Assembly: GCF_037040815.1 (NCBI RefSeq) | Contig: NZ_CP146232.1 | Location: 5,302,001 to 5,366,000 of the forward strand | Direction of reading: 5' to 3' | DNA from: Pararoseomonas sp. SCSIO 73927 | Lineage (GTDB): Bacteria > Pseudomonadota > Alphaproteobacteria > Acetobacterales > Acetobacteraceae | DNA length: 64,000 nt | In this document: positions 45,030 through 55,939 of the stretch, in pieces | Layout: every line of letters begins with the position of its first letter | Numbering within the stretch: the first letter of the stretch is position 1 | The notes under the pieces: generated by a model | Told to the model about the DNA's origin: nothing | Databases searched by the model: none | Seen by the model: the letters and a program-made list of their open reading frames with translations, nothing else | Position numbers and translations under genes: made by a program

Positions 45030-45947
45030 ATGCGGCTCCGAGTCATCCGCGCAGCCAGGATGGCCGACGCCATGGCGGAACTCCGCCTGGCGCTGGGCCC
45101 CGACGCGCTGATCCTTTCCACCCGGCGCACCGCCTCGGGGGTGGAGGTGACGGCCGCGCTCGAGCCGGCGGAGGAGGAGCCCCCTCCCCCGCCGCCGCTG
45201 CCTTTACCGGCCGCGGCTCCCGCGGCCGCCGATCCGCTGGCACGCCACAATATCCCGCCGGCCCTGCGCGGGCGCATCGGCGCGGGCGGGGCTGCCTGCC
45301 TCGCCGCCGCGTTCCGCTTCGCGGCACTGCCGGACGCCGCGGCGCGCCCCCTGGCCCTGGTGGGGCCGCCGGGGGCGGGGAAGACGTTGACGGTCGCGAA
45401 GCTTGCCACCCGAATGGTGATGCGCGGCGCCCGCCCGCTGGTCGTCACGGCCGATTCCCAGCGAGCGGGGGCGGCGGAGCAGATCGCGGCCTTCACGCGG
45501 GTCCTGGGCATCCCGCTCGTCGCTGCCGGCACGGGCGCAGGGCTGGCCGCTGCCATGGCGGGGCGGCAGGCCGGCCAGCCCCTGCTGCTGGACACGGCGG
45601 GCTGCGATCCCTTCGATCCCGCCCAGGCCGAGCAGCTCCTTGCCCTGCTACGTGTCACGGATGCGGCGCCGGTGCTGGTCCTGCCCGCGGGGCTGGACGC
45701 GGAGGAGGCGATGGAGGCGGCGCGCGCCTTCTCGGCGCTGGGCGCCCGCCATCTGCTGCCGACGCGGCTGGACGGCGCCCGGCGCCTTGGCGGCGTGCTG
45801 GCCGCTGCCCTCGCCGGGCCGCTCGCGCTGACGGAGGCCGGGACCGGTCCGGGCGCGGCGGACGGCCTCACCCCCCTCACCCCGGCCGGGCTGGCGGAGC
45901 GGCTGCAAGGCCCCGCCCGCCCGAGGGCCGCACAGGAGGCCGCATGA
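45030..45947 (+). CDS. flhF: FlhF-like SRP-family GTPase
   Basis: Relative of Ffh/FtsY that controls flagellar placement and number. The 305-residue protein is shorter than typical FlhF (about 400) because the N domain is reduced to a short helical start and Pro-rich linker. GTPase motifs are LVGPPGAGKTLTVAKLATR (G1), VVTADSQRAGAAEQ (G2), LLLDTAGCDPFDP (G3) and LPTRLDGARRLGG (G4/G5, with TRLD in place of TKxD). It overlaps flhG by ATGA. The reduced domain makes the name an assignment by context plus fold. Confidence 0.85.
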   Translation: MRLRVIRAARMADAMAELRLALGPDALILSTRRTASGVEVTAALEPAEEEPPPPPPLPLPAAAPAAADPLARHNIPPALRGRIGAGGAACLAAAFRFAALPDAAARPLALVGPPGAGKTLTVAKLATRMVMRGARPLVVTADSQRAGAAEQIAAFTRVLGIPLVAAGTGAGLAAAMAGRQAGQPLLLDTAGCDPFDPAQAEQLLALLRVTDAAPVLVLPAGLDAEEAMEAARAFSALGARHLLPTRLDGARRLGGVLAAALAGPLALTEAGTGPGAADGLTPLTPAGLAERLQGPARPRAAQEAA

Positions 45948-46687
45948 GCCGCTTGATTGGGATCGCGTCCGGCAAGGGCGGCGTCGGGAAGACGGTGCTG
46001 GCGATCGGGCTCGCCCAGGCCCTGGCCCGTGCCGGGCGCCGCGTGCTCCTGGCCGATGGCGATCTGGGTCTCGCGAACGTGGACGTGCAGCTGGGGCTGG
46101 AGGCGCGGCACGACCTGATGGCCGTGCTCGCCGGCGACGTGGCGCTGGGCGGGGCGGCGATCCGGGTGGAGGCGGGCTTCGAGGTGCTGCCCGGCCGCTC
46201 CGGCTCCGGCGCGCTCGCGGGGCTGGATCCGGGCTGGATCGACCGCTTCCTAGCCCTGCTGCGGGAGGCGCCGCAGGACGACGTGGTGCTGGATATCGGC
46301 GCGGGGCTGGATCCCGTGCCGCGCCGCCTCTCGGCCGGCTGCGACGCGCTGCTGGTTGTGGCGACCGACGAGCCGACGAGCCTGACCGACGCCTACGCCG
46401 TGCTGAAGCTGCTGCGGCGCGATGCTCCGGCGGCGGAGGCGCGGGTGGTGGTGAACCTCGCCGCCGACACCGCCGCGGGCGCGCGCACCCACGCCGCGCT
46501 GGATCGGGCCTGCCGCGGCTTCCTCGGGCGCGGGGTGCCCCTGGCGGGGGTGGTGCGGCGCGACCCGAAGGTGCGGGACGCGATCCGCCACCAAGCGCCG
46601 CTCCTCACCCGCCACCCCACCTGCCCCGCCGCGCGCGACCTGGAGGCACTGGCGGCGGGGCTGATGGCGGCACGGGCGGCGGCCTAG
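45944..46687 (+). CDS. flhG: FlhG/MinD-type ATPase
   Basis: MinD/ParA-family ATPase paired with FlhF for flagellar number control. The 247-residue protein has the deviant Walker A IASGKGGVGKTVLAIG with both lysines, LLADGDLGLANVDVQLGL, and a VATDEPTSLTDAYAVLKLL segment typical of FlhG. The membrane-targeting amphipathic helix seen in MinD is not obvious. It ends the plus-strand flagellar run, with its stop codon sharing CTAG with the convergent methyltransferase gene. Confidence 0.92.
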   Translation: MSRLIGIASGKGGVGKTVLAIGLAQALARAGRRVLLADGDLGLANVDVQLGLEARHDLMAVLAGDVALGGAAIRVEAGFEVLPGRSGSGALAGLDPGWIDRFLALLREAPQDDVVLDIGAGLDPVPRRLSAGCDALLVVATDEPTSLTDAYAVLKLLRRDAPAAEARVVVNLAADTAAGARTHAALDRACRGFLGRGVPLAGVVRRDPKVRDAIRHQAPLLTRHPTCPAARDLEALAAGLMAARAAA

Positions 46688-47904
46688 CTCCGGCGCAGCA
46701 CCATCAGCGTGCCCGCCACCGGCGCCCCGCGCTCCTCGCGCAGCGTCACGTCCTCCAGCTCCAGCAGGCTCAGCCGCGTGGCCTCCGCAAGCGCGATGAC
46801 GTGGGCGGGGTCGTGGCGGTAGCGCATGCCCGGGCCGAGCGCGTAGGGCGCCCCGAGCCCCGTCTCGAGGCTGAAAGCGGCGTGGCCGCCCGGGCGAAGC
46901 GCGGCCGCCATGGCGTTCAGCGCCGGGGCGAGGTCGCCGAGGTAGTTCAGCACGTCTGCCGCCGCCACCAGGTCGTAGGCGCCGCGGTGCCGGGCCAGGA
47001 ACTCCACCAGCTCCGCCTCCTCCAGCGCCTCGTAGACGCCGCGGGCCCGCGCCGCGTCCAGCATGCGCGGGGAGAGATCCACGCCCGTCATGCGCCGCGC
47101 CCAGGGGCGCAGCGCCTGGCCGGAGAGGCCGGTGCCGCAGCCCGCGTCCAGCACGTCCAGATCGCCCGCCGGCTCCAGCCCGGCCCCGCGCAGCAGGGCG
47201 GCCAGGGCCTCCGGCGTGCGGTACCCCAGCGCGCCGGTCAGCTCCGCCTCGAAGCGGGGCGCGTAGTTGTCGAAAAGGGTGCGCACATAGGCGGCGGAGG
47301 GCCTGGCCGGCGCCTTCCCCTCGCCGAGCGAGGCGAGGAGGAAACGGGCCTGGGCGGCCACCTCGCCCCCGGCCGAAAGGGCGCGGCGCGCGGCCTCGGC
47401 GGCGCCCGGTGCGCCGGCATCCCGCAGCCCGTGCGCGAGGGCGAGCTGCGCCTCCGGATCCTGCGGCGTCAGGGCCACGGCCTCCCGCAGGTGCGGCATC
47501 GCCTCCCCCACCCGGCCGAGGGCGCAGAGCGCCTGGCCGAGGTTGCGGTGGGAGACGGCGTCGGCCGGGCGCTTCGCCACGGCGCGGCCCAGCACCTCCA
47601 CCGCCTCTTCCAGCATGCCGGCCGCCGCCAGGGTGGCGCCGCGGCCCGCGAGGAAGACCGGGCTCTCCGGCATCCGCGCCAGGGCGCGTTTGGACAGCGT
47701 GAGGGCCGCTTCTAGGTCGCCGCTCTGCCGGGCGATGATCCCCAGCAGGTGGGTGGCGTTCGGCTCGTCCGGGTCGATCGCGAAGGCGCGGCGGTACAGG
47801 GCAATCGCTCCCTGGACGTCGCCGACCGACTGGCGCGCCGCCCCCTCCCGCACGATGGCGTCCAAGGTCTGACGGCTGTCCTGCGGCGTGCTAGGCTGGG
47901 GCAT
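46684..47904 (-). CDS. TPR-repeat SAM-dependent methyltransferase
   Basis: A 406-residue fusion. Residues about 10-190 form several tetratricopeptide repeats (VQGAIALYRRAFAIDPDEPN and SHRNLGQALCALGRVGEAMP among others). The C-terminal part is a class I methyltransferase with motif I VLDAGCGTGLSG, TGVDLSPRMLDAAR and DLVAAADVLNYLG. Such TPR-methyltransferases are frequent in alphaproteobacteria and may modify proteins or glycans; no substrate is known. ATG 47904 is taken as the start; an in-frame ATG 24 nt upstream is possible. It adjoins the flagellar locus but is convergent to it, and divergent from an OpgC-like gene, so a flagellar role is only a guess. Confidence 0.85.
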   Translation of the reverse strand: MPQPSTPQDSRQTLDAIVREGAARQSVGDVQGAIALYRRAFAIDPDEPNATHLLGIIARQSGDLEAALTLSKRALARMPESPVFLAGRGATLAAAGMLEEAVEVLGRAVAKRPADAVSHRNLGQALCALGRVGEAMPHLREAVALTPQDPEAQLALAHGLRDAGAPGAAEAARRALSAGGEVAAQARFLLASLGEGKAPARPSAAYVRTLFDNYAPRFEAELTGALGYRTPEALAALLRGAGLEPAGDLDVLDAGCGTGLSGQALRPWARRMTGVDLSPRMLDAARARGVYEALEEAELVEFLARHRGAYDLVAAADVLNYLGDLAPALNAMAAALRPGGHAAFSLETGLGAPYALGPGMRYRHDPAHVIALAEATRLSLLELEDVTLREERGAPVAGTLMVLRRS

Positions 47905-47926
47905 GAGGGGCTCCGGAAAGGCCGGC

Positions 47927-49102
47927 ATGGGGGAATCGATCCGCACGCCACTGCTTCTGGGGGGCTTGATCCGAGGAGGTCGTGACCTGCGCGTGGACCT
48001 CGCGCGGGGAATCGCCCTTTGGTTCATCTTCGTGGACCACGTGCCCGGCAATGTGCTGGGGCGGCTCACGATCCGCAACGTGCTGCTCTGCGACGCGACG
48101 GAGGTCTTCGTGCTGCTGGCGGGCTACGCCGCCGGCATCGCCTATGGCCGCCAGCTGGAGCGGGAGGGCTGGCTGCGCGCCGGGGCGCGCGTGGCAGGGC
48201 GGTGCTTCACCCTCTACGTGGCCCACATCTTCCTCTTCGTCGTCTTCACGGCGCAGGTCGGGTACTCGGCCGCGACACTGGACGCCAGCGCCTATCTCGA
48301 CGAGCTGCACCTCGACCCCTTCCGGGACGCGCCCTACCTAGCGCTGCTGAAAGCGCTGCTCCTCTCCTACCAGCCGGCCTTCCTCAATATCCTGCCCCTC
48401 TACGTCGTGGTGCTCGGCCTCTTCGCCCTGGCGCTGCCGCTGCTGCGGCGGCCGGGGCTGATGCTCGGCGCCTCCGCGCTCCTCTATGCAACGGCGCGGC
48501 TAGGGGAGGTGAACCTGCCCTCCTGGACGGGGGGCGGGTGGTTCTTCAACCCCTTCGCCTGGCAGCTCCTCTTCGCCGTCGGGGCGGTGCTGGGCGGCGG
48601 CGGGAACGAGGGAAAGCAGAAGGGGGTGGGCTGGCGGCCCTGGGTCGGCGCGGCCTGCGGGCTGGTCCTCGTGCTCTCCTTTGCCGCCACACTCGTCGTC
48701 TATCTCCGGCGGGACCTGATCGGGCTGCTGCCGCTGCCCGTGGCGACGGTGGTGGATGCGGTGGACAAGTCGGCGCTGCACCCGTTCCGCCTGCTCTCCA
48801 TCCTGGCGCTGGCCTACCTCGTCGCCCACGCCGTACCGCGCGGGGCCGCCTGGCTGGGAGGGCTGCTGGCCCGCCCCTTTGTCCTCATCGGGCAGCAGGG
48901 GCTTCCGGTGTTCTGCGCGGGGATCTTCCTCTCCTTCCTCGGCCGGCTGGCCTTGGAGTGGCGGGAGGGGTGGGAAATGCAGTTGGCCGTGAACGCCGCC
49001 GGGCTGGGGGCGCTGGTGGCCATCGCGGCCGTGGTGGCCTGGGCGGACCGGAAGCCCCCGAAGCCCGTCTTGCCGCCCGCCCCCGCCCTCGATACGGCTT
49101 AG
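47927..49102 (+). CDS. OpgC-domain membrane acyltransferase
   Basis: Polytopic membrane protein, 391 residues with about ten hydrophobic helices, of the OpgC/acyltransferase-3 group that adds succinyl or acetyl groups to periplasmic glucans or other polysaccharides. Diagnostic segments are RVDLARGIALWFIFVDHVPG, FVLLAGYAAGIAYGR and GQQGLPVFCAGIFLSFLG. ATG 47927 follows GGAAAGG. An SGNH hydrolase gene starts 5 nt downstream, a pairing common in O-acylation systems. No opgG/opgH glucan synthase is nearby, so the glycan target is open. Confidence 0.9.
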   Translation: MGESIRTPLLLGGLIRGGRDLRVDLARGIALWFIFVDHVPGNVLGRLTIRNVLLCDATEVFVLLAGYAAGIAYGRQLEREGWLRAGARVAGRCFTLYVAHIFLFVVFTAQVGYSAATLDASAYLDELHLDPFRDAPYLALLKALLLSYQPAFLNILPLYVVVLGLFALALPLLRRPGLMLGASALLYATARLGEVNLPSWTGGGWFFNPFAWQLLFAVGAVLGGGGNEGKQKGVGWRPWVGAACGLVLVLSFAATLVVYLRRDLIGLLPLPVATVVDAVDKSALHPFRLLSILALAYLVAHAVPRGAAWLGGLLARPFVLIGQQGLPVFCAGIFLSFLGRLALEWREGWEMQLAVNAAGLGALVAIAAVVAWADRKPPKPVLPPAPALDTA

Positions 49103-49107
49103 GGACG

Positions 49108-50939
<1,832 letters not shown>

Positions 50940-51209
50940 TTACTCGGCCGCGACGGCCAGCGGCTCCACCGAGACCGCCACGCGGTTGTCGGCCTTGCGC
51001 TCGAACTTCACGTGCCCGTCCACGAGGGCGTGGATGGAGTGGGTGCGGCCAACCAGCACGTTGCGGCCCGGCATCATCTTCGTACCGCGCTGGGTCACGA
51101 TGATGTTGCCGGCGCGCACGGCCTGGCCACCGAACAGCTTCACGCCGAGGCGCTTGCCGGCGGAGTCGCGCCCGTTGCGGGAGGAGCCGCCGGCCTTCTT
51201 ATGAGCCAT
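50940..51209 (-). CDS. rpmA: 50S ribosomal protein L27
   Basis: An 89-residue large-subunit protein. The N-terminus [20 protein letters not shown], then [20 protein letters not shown], is canonical, including the flexible tail near the peptidyl transferase centre. It is 25 nt downstream of rplU. Confidence 0.98.
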   Translation of the reverse strand: MAHKKAGGSSRNGRDSAGKRLGVKLFGGQAVRAGNIIVTQRGTKMMPGRNVLVGRTHSIHALVDGHVKFERKADNRVAVSVEPLAVAAE

Positions 51210-51234
51210 CTCTCAGATCTCCTGGTCTAAGCGC

Positions 51235-51549
51235 TCAGGCCGCGAAGTCGCCAATCCGCAGCACCGTGAGGTGCTGGCGGTGGCCGTTCTTGCGGCGGCT
51301 GTTCTGCCGGCGGCGCTTCTTGAAGATGATCACCTTGTCGCCGCGCTTCTGCTCCAGCACGGTCGCGGTCACGGAGGCGCCGGGAACGGTCGGGGCGCCG
51401 ATCTGCAGACCGGCCGCGCCGCCAAGGGCGAGTACGTCGTGCAGGGTGACGGTCGCGCCCACCTCGGCCTCGAGCTTCTCGACGGTGAGAACGGCGTTCG
51501 GCGTGACGCGATACTGCTTCCCGCCGGTGCGGATCACTGCGTAGGTCAT
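51235..51549 (-). CDS. rplU: 50S ribosomal protein L21
   Basis: A 104-residue large-subunit protein. [20 protein letters not shown] and the basic [20 protein letters not shown] segment are characteristic. It leads the rplU-rpmA-(obgE) operon, with a well-formed promoter about 90-125 bp upstream. Confidence 0.98.
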   Translation of the reverse strand: MTYAVIRTGGKQYRVTPNAVLTVEKLEAEVGATVTLHDVLALGGAAGLQIGAPTVPGASVTATVLEQKRGDKVIIFKKRRRQNSRRKNGHRQHLTVLRIGDFAA

Positions 51550-51645
51550 GGGGGCGGGTCCGCCTCGTCTCGGGCTCGTGTTTCGGTCGTGCAGATGCCG
51601 GCACGGCCCGCGCCCTGGAAGGGGGGCCCACCGGAAGAGGGGCGG

Positions 51646-51675
51646 CGTATAGCGGGCTTGTCATGCGGGAGTCAA
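51646..51675 (-). promoter_or_regulatory. Promoter of the rplU-rpmA operon
   Basis: On the minus strand: TTGACT (51675-51670), an 18-bp spacer and TATACG (51651-51646). The predicted start near 51639 leaves a leader of about 90 nt before rplU. A L21-binding leader structure is possible but was not recognised. Confidence 0.75.
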
Positions 51676-51740
51676 CCATTCCGCACCCCGCGCCGCGCCG
51701 CCCCCTCGCGTCGGACCCGCCTCCTGCCCCGCGCGGCGCG

Positions 51741-51769
51741 TTGCACCCGGCCGCGGGGCCCATTATACG
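51741..51769 (+). promoter_or_regulatory. Promoter of tRNA-Ser
   Basis: TTGCAC (51741-51746), a 17-bp spacer and TATACG (51764-51769), 15 nt before the mature tRNA. It has the same layout as the tRNA-Pro promoter at 25719-25747. Confidence 0.75.
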
Positions 51770-51784
51770 GCGGTCACGCGCCCC

Positions 51785-51875
<91 letters not shown>

Positions 51876-52028
51876 CCCTCCCCCTGCAACGATCCTCCGC
51901 CGCAACGCCATCGCATTGTCGCGGCGCCGCCACGTTTCGGTCCCGTCCGCATCCAATCTGCCGCTGCGAGGTTGCGATCGAGCGGGAATGTCCCAGCCCG
52001 GCGCGGGACGCTGCAGGAGTGAGGGCGC

Positions 52029-52232
52029 ATGTCTGCGGAACTCGAGCGGCTCAACAGAATGGCGGAGTTCTTCCTGGGGCTGGCGGACCGGGCCGGGCCG
52101 GGGCCGGGGCCGGCGAAGGACTTCCTGCTCGACATGGCCGAGTACTTCCTCGCCCGGGCCGTGCCGCTGGATGCCGAAACCGCGCTTCCGCCCGGGGACA
52201 CGCCCGATCCCGAGATGCCGGAGGCGATGTAG
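52029..52232 (+). CDS. Small acidic protein of unknown function
   Basis: A 67-residue protein with no family I recognise. ATG 52029 has GGAGTGAGGG upstream, a good ribosome-binding site. The first 45 residues look like two amphipathic helices (LERLNRMAEFFLGLADRA and AKDFLLDMAEYFLARAV) joined by a Gly-Pro repeat, and the tail is acidic and Pro-rich. The start signal, the helix pattern and the free space between a tRNA and a convergent gene argue that it is real. Confidence 0.6.
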   Translation: MSAELERLNRMAEFFLGLADRAGPGPGPAKDFLLDMAEYFLARAVPLDAETALPPGDTPDPEMPEAM

Positions 52233-52256
52233 GCCTGGCTCCGGGCAGGCGCTCGG

Positions 52257-53792
52257 CTACCCCGCCTGCAGCGCGCTCCGCCCCGCCTCCACCACGTAGC
52301 GGCGCGGGGTCGCGCTGCCCGTGCCGGGGTCCCGCACATTCGACAGGGCGCGCAGCTCGGCGGTCGCCGTCTCCGGTGTCAGCGTCATCATCACGTAGCC
52401 GCGGGAACGGCCGTCCGCGTAGGCGACGTGCGGGTCCGCCGGGTAGGCCCGGCCATAGGGCGGGCCGGGGCTGGAGATGGAGGTGCCGGTGAACTCCACC
52501 GCCACGGGCGGCGTCTCCGCCCGGTCGAAGTCCGTCCGCAGCTCGGAGACGATGTGGGCGTGCACGTCGCCGCCGATCACGATCGGGTTCTGCGCGCGGC
52601 TCGCGGCCACCCCTTCCAGCAGGCGGCGCCGGGCCGCGGGGTAGCCGTCCCAGTTGTCGGTCTGGTAGCGCGGCGGCTCCTCGGGCGTGCCGAGCCGGGC
52701 CATGCGGGTCTGCTGCGCCAGGATCGTCCAGCGCGCGCCTCCCTCGGCCAGCCCTTCGCGCAGCCAAGCCTCCTGCGCGGCCCCGAGCATGGTGCGGCCG
52801 GGATCGTCCAACGCCGGGCAGGCCTCGCGGGACACCTGGTTGCCGCCGCCCATGCCGGGCCTCGGGCAGGGCTGGTGGTCGCGGTACTGCCGGTCGTCGA
52901 GGATGTGAAAGCGCGCCAGCCCGCCGAAGCCGGCGCGGCGGTAGATCCGCGTGGCCGCGCCGCGGGGGCGCGCCGATTCCGGCAGCGGCATGTGCTCCCA
53001 GAAGGCCTTGTAGGCGGCGGCGCGCTTCGCCAGCACCGTCTCGCCCCCTTCCCGCTCGTCGCGATCGTTGGCGTAGTCGTTGCTCACCTCGTGGTCGTCC
53101 CAGGTGACGAGCCAGGGGCAGGCGCGGTGCATCGCCCGCAGGTCGGGGTCGGTCCTGTACAGGGCGTAGCGGTCCCGGTAGCCCGCCAAGTCCCGCGCCG
53201 TCGGGGCCTCGTGGCTCCGTACCGGGTTCCGCGCCGTGGAGGCCTCGTAGATGTAGTCGCCGAGAAAGACGACGAGATCCGGGTCTTCCGCCAGCATGTG
53301 GCGGTAGGCGCCGTAGAACCCCGCCTCGTAGTTCTGGCAGGAGGCGAAGGCGAAGCGCAGCCGCGCGGGGGCGGAGCCCGGCAGCGGCGCCGTGCGGGTG
53401 CGCCCCGTCTCGCTGGCGGCGCCGAGCGCCGTGAAGCGGTACCAGTAGGGCCGGTCCGGCTCCAGGCCCGTCAGCTCCAGGTGGACGGAGTGCGCGTCCT
53501 CCGGCACCGCCATCGTCTGCCCCCGCCGCACCACGTCGCGCAGCGCCTCGTCCCGCGCCACCACCCAGTCCACGGGCACGGGGCGGGCGGGCATGCCGCC
53601 GCCGCGCCAGGCCGTCGCCAACCGGGTCCAGAGCACGAAGCCGTCCGGCGCCGGCTCGCCGGAGGCGACCCCGAGGAGGAACAGGTCGGGCTCCGCCCCT
53701 TCCGCCGCCCGGGCCCGGGCATGGCCCATCAGCGCCAGGCCGGGCAGGGCGAGAAGGCCGCGGCGCGGCAGAAGAAGCTCAGGTGCTGACAT
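52257..53792 (-). CDS. PhoD-family alkaline phosphatase/phosphodiesterase
   Basis: Secreted metallophosphatase of the PhoD family, 511 residues from this start. A twin-arginine signal (PRRGLLALPGLALMG) leads into the PhoD N-terminal Ig-like domain (FLLGVASGEPAPDGFVLWTR) and the catalytic metallophosphatase domain, with ASCQNYEAGFYGAYRH, VVFLGDYIYE, TWDDHEVSNDYANDRD, ILAQQTRMAR and IGGDVHAHIVSEL. It probably releases phosphate from phosphodiesters outside the cytoplasm. ATG 53819 is an in-frame alternative that would lengthen the signal region. It is divergent from a diguanylate cyclase across about 200 bp; no clear PhoB box was identified. Confidence 0.9.
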   Translation of the reverse strand: MSAPELLLPRRGLLALPGLALMGHARARAAEGAEPDLFLLGVASGEPAPDGFVLWTRLATAWRGGGMPARPVPVDWVVARDEALRDVVRRGQTMAVPEDAHSVHLELTGLEPDRPYWYRFTALGAASETGRTRTAPLPGSAPARLRFAFASCQNYEAGFYGAYRHMLAEDPDLVVFLGDYIYEASTARNPVRSHEAPTARDLAGYRDRYALYRTDPDLRAMHRACPWLVTWDDHEVSNDYANDRDEREGGETVLAKRAAAYKAFWEHMPLPESARPRGAATRIYRRAGFGGLARFHILDDRQYRDHQPCPRPGMGGGNQVSREACPALDDPGRTMLGAAQEAWLREGLAEGGARWTILAQQTRMARLGTPEEPPRYQTDNWDGYPAARRRLLEGVAASRAQNPIVIGGDVHAHIVSELRTDFDRAETPPVAVEFTGTSISSPGPPYGRAYPADPHVAYADGRSRGYVMMTLTPETATAELRALSNVRDPGTGSATPRRYVVEAGRSALQAG

Positions 53793-53998
53793 CCCCGCCC
53801 GCCATGCCGCTTGGTCCATAACCTTCCGATTACACCAGCCGCGAGGCAGACAGGGTGACATCACGGCATCGATGCACCGCCACAAACATACAACCTGTGA
53901 TAGAAAATCTTTAGCATCAATCGCGTTATCGTCGGGAATGTGGCCGGTCGTTGCAGCACGGAGCGGCTGGCCAGACCGGATCGCCAAGGGGGATCGCC

Positions 53999-55939
53999 TT
54001 GCCAGCCTTGACCGTCTCCACCGGGGCAGCACCCGCCCCGGGCCGGCCTTCCCGGGCTGTCAGACTGGCATACGCCCTCCTCTTCAGCGTCAGCGCGCTG
54101 CTCCTCCCGCTGACGGTCTGGCACGAATGGTCCGGCCGGCAGGGCCGGATCGAGGAGGTGCGGACGGCCTCCGCGAACCTCGCCCGCTCCCTTGTCCGCG
54201 ACGCAGAGGGGGATTTCGCCATGGCGGACGTCGCCCTGGTCGGGCTGGTGGAGCAGCTGGAGACGGAGGGAACCGGTCCCGACAGCCTCGGCCAGCTCTC
54301 CCGTCTCATGCGCCGGCAGCTCGACAACCAGCCGGAACTGCGGAACTTCTCGGTCTATGGGGCGGACGGGGCGCTGCTGCTCAGCTCCTACGCCTCGCCG
54401 GTCGAGGGCATCGGCATCGCCGACCGGGACTATTTCCGCCTGCACCGGGAGGACCCCTCCCCCAGCCCCCGGCTCGGCACGGCCGTGCGGAGCCGCCTGG
54501 ACGGGCAGTGGGTGGTCACCCTCTCGCGCCGCTTCCGGGACCGGGAGGGGCGGTTCGGCGGCGTCGCCGTGGCGGCGATGGGGATCGGGGCGCTGGCGCG
54601 CGGCTTCGTGGGGTTCGACCTCGGCGAGCACGGCTCCATCACCCTCGTCCGCGCCGATGGCCGGGTCCTCGCGCGCGTGCCGGCGGACGAGGCGGCGCTC
54701 GGCACGCCCGTCCTGAGCCGGACGCCGCTGCGGGATTCCGTCGCGCGCCGCGAATCCGGGCGGTTCCACTTCGCCTCGCCAATCGACGGGGTGGAGCGCA
54801 TCGGCGCCTACTGGAGCGGCGAGCGCTTCCCGCTGACCGTGCTGGTCGGCCGGGGAACACAGGAGGCTCTCGGCGGATGGACCTGGCGGGCGCTGCTGCG
54901 GATCGCGGTCGCCGCCGTGCTCGCCGCCATCCTGGCCTTCCTGGGCCAAAGGCTCATCCGCCACGCGCGGCAGCGCCGGGCGGCCGAGCGGACCCTGGCG
55001 GAGAGCGAGGCGCAGTTCCGCCTCCTGGCGGAGCACGCGAGCGACATGGTCTCCCGCATTGGGCCGGACGGGCGGATCCGCTACGCCTCGCCGGCCGCGG
55101 CGCGCCTCCTCGGCCTGCCGTCCCGTTCGCTGCTGGGACGCCCGCTGCCGGAACTCGCCGACACCGAGGAGCGCCCGGCGCTCCAGACCGCGCTGGAGGA
55201 GGCGGCCGCCTCGCGCGCGCCGGTGGACGTGACCAGCCGCATCACGCGCCCGGACGGGGGCCGCGGCTGGATCGAGACGACGATCCAGAAGGTCCGCGGG
55301 GCGGAGGCCGAGCGCGACGGCTACGTCGCCGTCTCCCGCGACGTGACCGAGCGCCGGCAGATGCAGGAGCGCATGGCGGAGCTGGCCGCGACGGACGGGC
55401 TGACCGGCCTGGCCAACCGCCGCCGCTTCGACGAGGCGCTGGCAGTGGAGTGGCGCCGCGCGGCGCGCGAGGGCACCTGGCTGTCGATGCTGCTGCTCGA
55501 CGTGGACCGCTTTAAGATGTTCAACGACCGCTACGGGCACCTGGCGGGGGATGACGCGCTGCGCGCCGTGGCGCGGGCGATGGAGGCCGCGATCCGCCGC
55601 CCCGGCGACCTCGCCGCGCGTTACGGCGGGGAGGAGTTCGCGGTGATCCTGCCCAACACCGACGCCGCCGGCGCGCGGGAGGTGGCCGAACTGGCCCGCG
55701 CGGCCATCGCGCGGGCCGGCATCCCGCACGAAGCGAACGAGTCCGGGCTGGTCACGGCGAGCATCGGCGTGGCGGCGGCGCAGCCCGTCGCCGCCACCCA
55801 GCCGGAATCCTCCATGCTCGTCGCCGCCGCTGACGCCGCGCTCTACGAGGCCAAGCGTACCGGGCGGAACCGAGTGGTCCATGCGCCCTCCATCACCGTC
55901 ATGGGAACCCGGCGCGCGGCGCAGGGGGGCGGGCGCTGA
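53999..55939 (+). CDS. Membrane diguanylate cyclase with Cache, PAS and GGDEF domains
   Basis: Makes cyclic di-GMP in response to an outside signal. From TTG 53999 the protein has 646 residues: a membrane helix (AYALLFSVSALLLPLTVW), a periplasmic double-Cache sensor (with FSVYGADGALLLSSYASPV and GIADRDYF), a second helix (IAVAAVLAAILAFLG), a PAS domain (EAQFRLLAEHASDMVSRIGP) and a GGDEF domain. The active motif is GGEEF (RYGGEEFAVILP), with DGLTGLANRRRFDEAL before it, so it should be active. The TTG start is chosen because AAGGGGG lies 6 nt upstream; no ATG is suitably placed. An AT-rich promoter zone precedes it. It overlaps the convergent acyltransferase gene by 41 nt. Confidence 0.9.
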   Translation: MPALTVSTGAAPAPGRPSRAVRLAYALLFSVSALLLPLTVWHEWSGRQGRIEEVRTASANLARSLVRDAEGDFAMADVALVGLVEQLETEGTGPDSLGQLSRLMRRQLDNQPELRNFSVYGADGALLLSSYASPVEGIGIADRDYFRLHREDPSPSPRLGTAVRSRLDGQWVVTLSRRFRDREGRFGGVAVAAMGIGALARGFVGFDLGEHGSITLVRADGRVLARVPADEAALGTPVLSRTPLRDSVARRESGRFHFASPIDGVERIGAYWSGERFPLTVLVGRGTQEALGGWTWRALLRIAVAAVLAAILAFLGQRLIRHARQRRAAERTLAESEAQFRLLAEHASDMVSRIGPDGRIRYASPAAARLLGLPSRSLLGRPLPELADTEERPALQTALEEAAASRAPVDVTSRITRPDGGRGWIETTIQKVRGAEAERDGYVAVSRDVTERRQMQERMAELAATDGLTGLANRRRFDEALAVEWRRAAREGTWLSMLLLDVDRFKMFNDRYGHLAGDDALRAVARAMEAAIRRPGDLAARYGGEEFAVILPNTDAAGAREVAELARAAIARAGIPHEANESGLVTASIGVAAAQPVAATQPESSMLVAAADAALYEAKRTGRNRVVHAPSITVMGTRRAAQGGGR

